From: an uncultured Collinsella sp.
Lineage (GTDB): Bacteria > Actinomycetota > Coriobacteriia > Coriobacteriales > Coriobacteriaceae
Reading direction: 5' to 3'
Length of the DNA stretch: 11,283 nucleotides
Assembly (NCBI GenBank): GCA_958453575.1
Contig: CAUDYH010000014.1
Location: forward strand, 1-11,283
Each line of letters opens with the position of its first letter. Position 1 is the first letter of the stretch. Positions 5,760-11,283 of the stretch are shown piece after piece. Under the pieces are notes generated by a model. That model was not told the DNA's origin. It saw only the letters and a list, made by a program, of their open reading frames with translations, and ran no database searches. Position numbers and translations under genes: made by a program.

Positions 5760-6656
5760 ATGAAGCTCCAGCAGCTCAGATATGTCGTCAAAGTTGCCGA
5801 ATGCGGCAGCATTACCGAGGCCTCGCGCCGGCTCTTTGTGTCGCAGCCTTCGATTACCGCGTCGATCCGCGATCTCGAAAACGAGATGGGTGTGCACATC
5901 TTTGAGCGTACCAACAAGGGCGTCATTGTGTCCGAGGAGGGCGAGACCTTCTTGGGCTATGCGCGCCAGGTACTCGACCAGGCCGACCTGCTCGAGGGCA
6001 AGTACAAAGGCACGTCCGAGCAGGTGCCGCACTTTAGTGTGAGCTGCCAGCATTATTCCTTTGCCGTTAATGCGTTTGTCGATGTAATCCGCGAGTTCGA
6101 TGCCGCGCGCTACGACTTTACCCTACGCGAGGAGCAGACCCACGAGATTATCGAGGATGTCGCGCACATGAAAAGCGAGCTGGGCATCCTGTATCTGTCC
6201 GAGCATAACCGCGAGGTCATCGAGCGCATGCTGGTGGCCAACGAGCTCGTGTTCGAAGGGCTCTTCTGCGCCACGCCGCATGTCTTCGTCTGCGCCGACC
6301 ATCCGCTGGCGGACCGCTCCAGCGTGACGCTCGAGGATCTGGAAGACTACCCGTTCCTGTCCTACGAGCAGGGCAGCTATAACTCGTTTTATTATTCTGA
6401 GGAGCTGACCTCGACCTTTGAGCGTCGCAAGAATATCCGTGTGCGCGACCGTGCGACGCTGTTCAACCTAGCTATGGGCCTTAACGGCTACACGGTGTGT
6501 TCGGGCGTGATCAGCCATGAACTTAACGGCCCCGGTATTATCTCGATTCCGCTCGATGTAGACGAGTACATGGAGATCGGCATTATTACGCGCAAAAATA
6601 CGACGCTCACGCGCTATGGGCAGGCCTATATCGAAGCGATTCGTCAGCATATCTAG
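5760..6656 (+). CDS. LysR family transcriptional regulator
   Basis: This 298-residue protein has the normal length and layout of a LysR-type regulator. The N-terminal winged helix-turn-helix covers about 1-60, with the family signature in GSITEASRRLFVSQPSITAS (16-35) and the wing near FERTNKGV. A linker helix follows to about 85, and the rest is the periplasmic-binding-protein-like effector domain. AAGGAG lies just ahead of the ATG at 5760. The gene follows the HAD gene by 10 nt and precedes the metE-like gene by 155 nt on the same strand, whereas LysR genes are often divergent from their target. A T-N11-A dyad in front of the metE-like gene makes that gene a plausible target. The co-inducer is unknown; homocysteine, as for MetR, would be a guess from the neighbour only. 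Confidence 0.93.
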   Translation: MKLQQLRYVVKVAECGSITEASRRLFVSQPSITASIRDLENEMGVHIFERTNKGVIVSEEGETFLGYARQVLDQADLLEGKYKGTSEQVPHFSVSCQHYSFAVNAFVDVIREFDAARYDFTLREEQTHEIIEDVAHMKSELGILYLSEHNREVIERMLVANELVFEGLFCATPHVFVCADHPLADRSSVTLEDLEDYPFLSYEQGSYNSFYYSEELTSTFERRKNIRVRDRATLFNLAMGLNGYTVCSGVISHELNGPGIISIPLDVDEYMEIGIITRKNTTLTRYGQAYIEAIRQHI

Positions 6657-6702
6657 GCTGCTGTGCTCCGCGCGGGTCAAATCTCTTTATGGCAGTCCAG
6701 AC

Positions 6703-6725
6703 TGATATAGGAAGCATCTATATCA
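6703..6725. promoter_or_regulatory. LysR-type operator dyad upstream of the metE-like gene
   Basis: TGATATAG (6703-6710) and CTATATCA (6718-6725) form a perfect 8-base dyad with a 7-base spacer, and its core has the T-N11-A form of LysR recognition sites. It is centred at 6714, about 66 bases before the start predicted from the adjacent promoter, where LysR-type recognition sites usually lie. A looser AT-rich stretch with repeated TATA (6731-6748) next to the -35 could be the activation half of the site. Binding is inferred, not shown. Confidence 0.6.
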
Positions 6726-6744
6726 AACTGTTATAAACGTATAT

Positions 6745-6773
6745 TTTACGATGGCCATATAAGCGCTCATACT
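6745..6773 (+). promoter_or_regulatory. Candidate promoter of the metE-like gene
   Basis: TTTACG (6745-6750) and CATACT (6768-6773) are separated by exactly 17 bases and each match the consensus in four or five positions. A start near 6780 would give a leader of about 30 bases ending in the GGGAG ribosome site, with no room for a SAM or cobalamin riboswitch. The imperfect hexamers fit a promoter that needs an activator. Confidence 0.5.
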
Positions 6774-6811
6774 CTGTCTCAGTAAAGCAACCAATGCAAA
6801 GGGAGATATCT

Positions 6812-7945
6812 ATGAGCACTTCGATTCAACCGAACGCGCCGTTTCGCGCCGATATCGTCGGCAGCTTTCTTCGTCCACAGGCTGTTAAGAATGCACGTGC
6901 CGCCTATGCCGCGGGCACACTCGACGCCGACGGCCTTAAGGCCGTCGAGGACGATGCCATTCGCGATTTGGTGGCCAAGCAGAAGGCCGCCGGCCTGCAG
7001 GTTATCACCGATGGCGAGTTCCGCCGCAGCTACTGGCACCTCGATTTTATGTGGGGCCTTAACGGCATTGAGCGCCGCACCTCGCGTACGGGCTACATGT
7101 TCCACGACGAGGAGACGACGGCCGATACCGCTGTGGTTACCGGTCCCATTAGCGGCGAGAATCATCCGTTCGTCGAGCATTTTAAGTTCGTCAAGGCGCT
7201 TGAGGGGGAGGGCCAGGTCGCACGGCAAACCGTTCCGGCGCCGATCCAGACGTTCTCGGAGGTTACGCTCGACCGCTGCGATGGACAGCAGGAGAGTCTG
7301 CGCGCCGTCTACAAGACCGATGAGGAACTTGCCGACGCCATTGCAGCCGCTTATCGCACGGTGATCGCCGACCTGTACGCAGCAGGCTGCCGCAACATCC
7401 AGTTTGATGACTGCACCTGGGGCATCTACTGCGATACTGATTTTGTCGCCAAAACCGGCATGAGCCCGGTCGACCTGCAAAAGGTAAGCGAGCTGGGCGT
7501 GGCGCTCAACAACGCCGCCATCGAGGGCAAGCCCGACGATCTGGTCATCAACACGCACGTGTGCCGCGGCAACTATCACTCCACGTATGCCTTCGAGGGT
7601 GGTTACGATCCCATTGCACCGTACCTGTTTGCGCACGAGGATGTCGATGCGTTCTATCTGGAGTTCGACACGCCGCGCGCCGGTGGCTTTGAGCCGCTCA
7701 AGTATGTTGCTCCCGGCAAGAAGGTCGTGCTGGGCTTGGTGACCACCAAGGCCGCCGAGCTCGAGAACGAGGATGTTATCGTCGAGCGCATCCGCGAAGC
7801 CGCAAAGTACGTGCCGCTCGAGAACCTGTACCTGTCGCCCCAGTGTGGCTTTGCCAGCTGCGAGATTGGCAACAAGCTGACCGAGGACGAGCAATGGGCG
7901 AAGATCGCGCTGGTCAAGCGCATTGCCGAGCGCGTTTGGAAATAG
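6812..7945 (+). CDS. MetE-family homocysteine methyltransferase-like protein, short YxjG type
   Basis: This 377-residue protein corresponds to the catalytic C-terminal half of cobalamin-independent methionine synthase, like Bacillus YxjG/YxjH and half the length of full MetE (about 755). The four zinc and thiol-activation ligands are all in place: His249 and Cys251 in THVCRGN, Glu284 in YLEFDTPRAG and Cys345 in SPQCGF. The N-terminus has the family strand RADIVGSFLRP and DGEFRRSYWHLDF near 64-76. The start at 6812 is preferred over the in-frame ATG at 6794 because GGGAG lies 6 bases before it. The reaction is probably methyl transfer to homocysteine to form methionine. Whether the donor is methyltetrahydrofolate or another compound is not settled for this subfamily. 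The gene stands behind its own promoter and LysR-type operator. Confidence 0.88.
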   Translation: MSTSIQPNAPFRADIVGSFLRPQAVKNARAAYAAGTLDADGLKAVEDDAIRDLVAKQKAAGLQVITDGEFRRSYWHLDFMWGLNGIERRTSRTGYMFHDEETTADTAVVTGPISGENHPFVEHFKFVKALEGEGQVARQTVPAPIQTFSEVTLDRCDGQQESLRAVYKTDEELADAIAAAYRTVIADLYAAGCRNIQFDDCTWGIYCDTDFVAKTGMSPVDLQKVSELGVALNNAAIEGKPDDLVINTHVCRGNYHSTYAFEGGYDPIAPYLFAHEDVDAFYLEFDTPRAGGFEPLKYVAPGKKVVLGLVTTKAAELENEDVIVERIREAAKYVPLENLYLSPQCGFASCEIGNKLTEDEQWAKIALVKRIAERVWK

Positions 7946-8068
7946 CGCTAGCGTTTGCGGGTGGCGGCGCGTGCGAGACGTGGCGTATCGCGTACAATGG
8001 TTCGGATCGTATCGTTCGGGCAGGTTATCCGCTATGCCTGATCGCCCTTCCATCATGAAAGGACTTCC

Positions 8069-9403
8069 ATGTCCCAATCCTCGACGCCCGCCGTCACCGA
8101 TGCCATCTACGATGCATCATCGCTCGGCCGCCCGCGCATGTTCGTGTTGGGTTTGCAACACATGTTTGCGATGTTCGGAGCCACGGTGCTCGTGCCCGTG
8201 CTCACCGGCCTTTCCGTTTCGGCGACGCTTCTGTTCGCCGGCATCGGCACGCTGCTGTTTCATTTTCTATCGCGCGGTAAGGTGCCCGCGTTTCTGGGCT
8301 CGTCGTTTGCCTTTATCGCGGGTTATGCCGCCATTGCACCCAACGGCGAGGCCGAGTTTTTGCCCTACGCCTGCCTGGGCGTTGCCTGCGCCGGCCTGCT
8401 CTATCCGGTGCTGGCGGCGCTGTTCCGCGCATTTGGCGCCAAGCGTGTCATGCGCTTCTTTCCGCCGGTGGTGACCGGTCCCATCGTCATTTCCATCGGC
8501 CTGATCCTGGCGAGCTCTGCCATTGCCAACTGCCAGACCAACTGGCTTGTCGCCGTTATCGCTGTGGCCGTGATCGTCATCTGCAACATCTGGGGCCGCG
8601 GCATGGTCAAGATCGTGCCGATTTTGCTGGGCGTTGTGGTGAGCTATGCCGTTGCGGCAGCGTTGGGCGAGGTCGACTTCTCTGGCGTCGCAGCTGCCCC
8701 CTGGGTTGGCTTGCCCGTCGTGTGGGACAACACCGTGTTTGCGCTCTTTGGACCGCAGTTCGATAGCGGTCTTGCCACGACGGCCATCATCACCATCATG
8801 CCGCTGGCCTTTGCGACCATGATCGAGCATATCGGTGACATCTCGGCTATCGGCTCCACTTGCGAGCGTAACTACATCGCCGATCCTGGTCTGCATCGCA
8901 CACTGCTCGGCGATGGCCTTGCCACGATTCTGGCTTCGCTCTTTGGTGCTCCGGCCAACACCACCTATGGCGAGAACACCGGCGTGCTTGCGCTTACGCG
9001 TGTGTTCGACCCGCGCGTGATTCGCATTGCCGCGTGCTGCGCCATCGTGCTTTCGTTCTGCCCCAAGTTCGCCGCGGTCATCGCCGCCATGCCGGCGTGT
9101 GTAATCGGCGGCGTGTCGCTCGTGCTCTACGGCATGATCAGCGCTGTGGGTGTTCGCAACCTCATCGAGAACCAGGTCGATTTCCAAAACAACCGCAACG
9201 TGCTGGTGGCAGCTCTGGTGCTCGTGCTTTCGCTCGGCATTGCCTATAGCACCGCCGGCGCCATCGTGTTGGAGCTGGGCGGCGTGACGATTTCGCTTTC
9301 GGGTCTTGCCGTGGGTTCGCTGGTAGGTATCGTGCTCAACGCGATTCTGCCCGGCAATGATTTTGAGTTCGATACTTCCGAGCTCGAGGAGTCTGCCGAG
9401 TAA
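8069..9403 (+). CDS. uraA: NCS2 family uracil permease (UraA-like)
   Basis: This 444-residue membrane protein is a nucleobase-proton symporter of the NCS2 family with the expected run of about 12-14 hydrophobic segments. The N-terminal signature QHMFAMFGATVLVP lies near residues 30-43. The substrate residues of E. coli UraA are matched by Glu253 in MIEHIGD and Glu302 in TTYGENTGVLALTRV. Their spacing of 49 equals that of Glu241 and Glu290 in E. coli. The TTYGEN form points to uracil rather than xanthine or urate. GAAAGGA precedes the ATG at 8069. TACAAT (7993-7998) in the 123-base gap upstream could be a -10, but I see no convincing -35 and no PyrR-type site. The acidic tail ends SELEESAE. 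The gene appears to be transcribed alone and ends before a strong terminator. Confidence 0.93.
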   Translation: MSQSSTPAVTDAIYDASSLGRPRMFVLGLQHMFAMFGATVLVPVLTGLSVSATLLFAGIGTLLFHFLSRGKVPAFLGSSFAFIAGYAAIAPNGEAEFLPYACLGVACAGLLYPVLAALFRAFGAKRVMRFFPPVVTGPIVISIGLILASSAIANCQTNWLVAVIAVAVIVICNIWGRGMVKIVPILLGVVVSYAVAAALGEVDFSGVAAAPWVGLPVVWDNTVFALFGPQFDSGLATTAIITIMPLAFATMIEHIGDISAIGSTCERNYIADPGLHRTLLGDGLATILASLFGAPANTTYGENTGVLALTRVFDPRVIRIAACCAIVLSFCPKFAAVIAAMPACVIGGVSLVLYGMISAVGVRNLIENQVDFQNNRNVLVAALVLVLSLGIAYSTAGAIVLELGGVTISLSGLAVGSLVGIVLNAILPGNDFEFDTSELEESAE

Positions 9404-9423
9404 CAGTTGCATCCAGCTAAATC

Positions 9424-9462
9424 AAAAAATGGCGCCCATGCATACGCGTGGGCGCCATTTTT
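9424..9462. terminator. Bidirectional intrinsic terminator between uracil permease and esterase
   Basis: A perfect 14-base stem (AAAAATGGCGCCCA at 9425-9438 with TGGGCGCCATTTTT at 9449-9462) encloses a 10-base loop. The T run on the right serves the permease, and the A run on the left gives a T run to the convergent minus-strand gene. The stop codon of the esterase (9461-9463) overlaps the base of the stem. Confidence 0.93.
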
Positions 9463-10126
9463 AATGAGTCAATATCCAGTGGATGCCACGCGCCATGCGC
9501 AAGTCGGTCTGGGAAAAGTGATTGCCGGGGTTGAGCTCCAGCGTCGTGGGAATACCACGTTCGCCGAGCAGCTTTTCCATTGCGCGCGTATCGTCGAGTA
9601 CGTGCCGCATCATGCGGTTGGGAGTCTTGGTCTCCTTTTTACCGAGCGACAGATAGACAGCCTGCGGGCTGCCGGCAAATGGCGCCGTGCTGGCGCGATC
9701 GACAAAGTCGGGAAACCATAGCGACCCCGATGCGCTCGCGGCGCGGTCAAATGCGTCGGTTTGCCAGAGGGACCAGAGTGCGAAGAGGCCCGCGAGCGAG
9801 TAACCGGCAATGCCACGCCAGGTGGGCGGCTGAGGAAGCGATGACTCGACCTGGGGGATTATCTGATTCAGCAGCTCATCAAGAAAACCGGCAGCTTGGC
9901 CGCCGAAAGGCTCGGCATCGCGTACGGTCCCGTCGCATGCCCAGGGGCTCAGCTCGCGATTCCAATCGAGCCCGCCAATGGTGACGAGGGCGAATGGCGG
10001 ACAGTCGAGCTCTCGGCAACACTTATAAACCTCGCTGCCGTCGCCCACGACCACAGGAAGGTAGATGACAGGCGCGCTTTCCGTATGATTCGAATAAACG
10101 GTTATCTGCTTTTGATGCGCTTCCAT
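9461..10126 (-). CDS. Alpha/beta hydrolase, putative esterase (Fes/IroE-like fold)
   Basis: This 221-residue protein looks like a small serine esterase of the alpha/beta hydrolase fold, related to the putative-esterase family that includes enterochelin esterases. The nucleophile elbow is GYSLAG at 108-113 with Ser110, and His203 in PGNHF near the C-terminus is the likely catalytic His. The acid residue is not certain; an Asp in the TPNRMMRHVLDDTRAM region is one candidate. The N-terminal strands VIYLPVVVGDG and FALVTIGGLDWNRELSPW, and ASGSLWFPDF after the elbow, fit this family. It has no signal peptide, so it is cytoplasmic. The ATG at 10126 has only a moderate GAGAGAAG upstream. The gene is transcribed alone. 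The substrate is unknown, and no siderophore genes are in view. Confidence 0.85.
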   Translation of the reverse strand: MEAHQKQITVYSNHTESAPVIYLPVVVGDGSEVYKCCRELDCPPFALVTIGGLDWNRELSPWACDGTVRDAEPFGGQAAGFLDELLNQIIPQVESSLPQPPTWRGIAGYSLAGLFALWSLWQTDAFDRAASASGSLWFPDFVDRASTAPFAGSPQAVYLSLGKKETKTPNRMMRHVLDDTRAMEKLLGERGIPTTLELNPGNHFSQTDLRMARGIHWILTH

Positions 10127-10236
10127 GACGGGCTTCTCTCAGTGTTGTGATATCGGCAGCCCCAATTGTCGCACGCCAGCGTATGCCGGTTGGGCTAGAC
10201 CAAAGACAATCTCGTGCATCCCCTGCGGACGCATAT

Positions 10237-10276
10237 GGAAAACGCCACCGCCGGAGGGGAGCTCGGCGGTGGCGTT
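10237..10276 (-). terminator. Intrinsic terminator of the surface protein gene
   Basis: A perfect 12-base stem, AACGCCACCGCC (10241-10252) with GGCGGTGGCGTT (10265-10276), encloses a 12-base loop. On the minus strand it is followed by a short TTTTCC tract, 58 bases after the stop of the surface protein gene. The rest of the 207-base gap up to the esterase holds no gene that I can support. Confidence 0.8.
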
Positions 10277-10333
10277 GTTAAACGGTGCTGGGGCTCGGGG
10301 CCTTCGCGGGAGCTGCCATGTGCGCAGAGGCGT

Positions 10334-11283
10334 CTAAGAGCGCTTACGGCTCGCCATGGTGCCTGCGGCGATAGCGGCTGTTCCCGCAAGGACGGTTGCC
10401 ACGATGGCCGCACCCGAGGTGTCGCCGGTTGCCGCGAGCACGCCGGTAGTCTTGGCTTTCGTGGTTGAAGCCGCAACGGCCTTGGTCGGCTTTGAGCCCT
10501 CAGGCTTGGGGTTCTGCTTGGTCTCGTCGGGCTTGGGGTCTTCCGGCTTGGCTACCTCGGGAGGTGCGATGGTCGTGCTTTTGGCGACTGCTTTGATATA
10601 GAGGGAGTCGACCGTGGCGTCGCCCGTGCCGATGGCTTGGCCTGCTTCGTAGATGCCGTCACGGAGCTTGCGATAGTCAATGACCTTGCCGCCTTCGGGC
10701 GTCTGGATGGCGGCGTTCTCAATCTTGATGGTGCCGATTGTCTTGCCGTCAGCGCTCATGGCACGGGCAAAGATTGCCGCTGTATCTCCTTCGACCGTTA
10801 CCTTGCTGCGGATGATCGAGATGACTGCGGGTGTGACGCCCTCGCTGGTCTGGGCGATGATGCCGATGTTCTCGCCTTGGGGTTCGCGCCTCGTCTCGCC
10901 ATCTTGGTTTTCGCTGTAGGGGATGGGGCCGTCGCCGTTCTCGACATAGCGGGCTATGGCCTTGACAACGGAGTCGCTGATGTAGATGTGGCCACCCTTC
11001 TCGTTGGGTCGATCGTTTCTGGTGGAGAATGCAGCCGAAACCTCGCCTTCCGCAAACGCGTCCACGGTGGAGCCGTTCTTGACGACGATGTCGTCCTGGT
11101 AGGTGAAGAGGGCGATGGCGCCACCGTATCTGCCTTTACTTGCACGGACCGTCACGTTTGCATGATCGAGGGTGATGCCCTTGTGGGCATAGACGCCATA
11201 TTCAACACCGTTTACGTTGAGGGAGGCGTTTGTGGCTGCGAGGCTGCCCTTGGCCTCGATGGCAGCGTCTTTCTCGGAGCTTG
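10334..11283 (-). CDS. LPXTG-type cell-wall-anchored surface protein, C-terminal part
   Basis: The last 315 residues of a larger secreted protein are visible; the frame is open at the right edge. The body, up to about 210 residues from the visible start, has short repeating strands (ITLDHANVTVRAS, VISIIRSKVTVEG, IKIENAAIQTPEG), as in right-handed beta-helix or adhesin-like surface proteins. A proline-, lysine- and glutamate-rich wall-spanning linker follows (plus about 10480-10570, for example PEDPKPDETKQNPKPEG). Next come a sorting motif LAATGD (plus 10421-10438), a hydrophobic helix rich in Ala, Val and Thr, and the tail RKRS. The motif has Ala where LPXTG has Pro. The protein should be attached to peptidoglycan by a sortase, which is not in the window. 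The ligand is unknown. An apparent GTG start at 11155 is not the real start because the frame and repeat pattern continue upstream of it. Confidence 0.88.
   Translation of the reverse strand, partial: SSEKDAAIEAKGSLAATNASLNVNGVEYGVYAHKGITLDHANVTVRASKGRYGGAIALFTYQDDIVVKNGSTVDAFAEGEVSAAFSTRNDRPNEKGGHIYISDSVVKAIARYVENGDGPIPYSENQDGETRREPQGENIGIIAQTSEGVTPAVISIIRSKVTVEGDTAAIFARAMSADGKTIGTIKIENAAIQTPEGGKVIDYRKLRDGIYEAGQAIGTGDATVDSLYIKAVAKSTTIAPPEVAKPEDPKPDETKQNPKPEGSKPTKAVAASTTKAKTTGVLAATGDTSGAAIVATVLAGTAAIAAGTMASRKRS

Noticed and set aside
6794..6811. Earlier ATG for the metE-like gene
   Set aside because: It has no ribosome site, and the GGGAG serving the ATG at 6812 lies inside this extension.
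6657..6811. SAM riboswitch or T-box before the metE-like gene
   Set aside because: None of the conserved blocks are present, and the predicted leader is only about 30 bases long.
6779..8077. A 432-codon open frame on the minus strand opposite the metE-like gene
   Set aside because: It is a by-product of codon bias in a high-GC gene. The plus-strand protein has conserved zinc ligands, while the antisense product has no recognisable family features.
8267..9412. A 381-codon minus-strand frame opposite the uracil permease
   Set aside because: Its product is rich in His, Arg and Asp, the usual antisense shadow of a hydrophobic membrane protein, and it runs into the terminator.
10125..10337. Small plus-strand frame of 70 codons in the esterase-surface protein gap
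   Set aside because: It runs through the intrinsic terminator stem, has no ribosome site and has no recognisable product.

Overview
The window is high-GC (roughly 60 percent by eye), densely coded bacterial DNA with strong Shine-Dalgarno sites and short intergenic gaps. The gene set (riboswitch-controlled thiamine salvage, NCS2 uracil permease, cobalamin-independent-type methionine synthase relative, sortase-anchored surface protein) and the repeat style fit a Gram-positive gut actinobacterium of the Coriobacteriia. Collinsella is my best guess, but this rests on overall resemblance, not on a search.

Layout from left to right. Positions 1-1270 (minus) hold most of a signalling protein with a canonical GGDEF domain, a PAS-like domain and a second, degenerate GGDEF domain; the gene runs off the left edge. 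A 324-base AT-richer divergent promoter region follows, then a patatin-type phospholipase (plus, 1595-2464). Between its end and the convergent thiamine operon lie two tandem 46-base hairpin repeats (2487-2594).

The thiamine operon (minus, 4675 down to 2639) reads TPP riboswitch, intrinsic terminator, thiM, a MTH1187/DUF77-type thiamine-binding-family protein, thiE. The last three genes are packed with a 3-nt gap and an ATGA overlap. ThiM phosphorylates hydroxyethylthiazole and ThiE joins it to HMP-PP, so this is a thiazole-salvage and coupling module without thiD or thiC in view. A long inverted repeat (4700-4801), built like a REPIN, separates it from the divergent HAD phosphatase gene.

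On the plus strand follow a Cof-type HAD hydrolase (4841-5749), a LysR regulator 10 nt behind it (5760-6656), a short MetE-family methyltransferase (6812-7945) and a UraA-type uracil permease (8069-9403). A dyad with T-N11-A form, centred about 66 bases before the predicted start of the metE-like transcript, suggests that a LysR protein, perhaps the neighbour, controls that gene.

A strong bidirectional terminator (9424-9462) separates the permease from a convergent esterase-like alpha/beta hydrolase (minus, 9461-10126). After a 207-base gap with another terminator comes the C-terminal part of a large cell-wall-anchored surface protein (minus, 10334 to the right edge) with a beta-helix-like body, Pro/Lys-rich linker, LAATG sorting motif, membrane helix and basic tail. 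I see no tRNA, rRNA, CRISPR array or complete insertion sequence.
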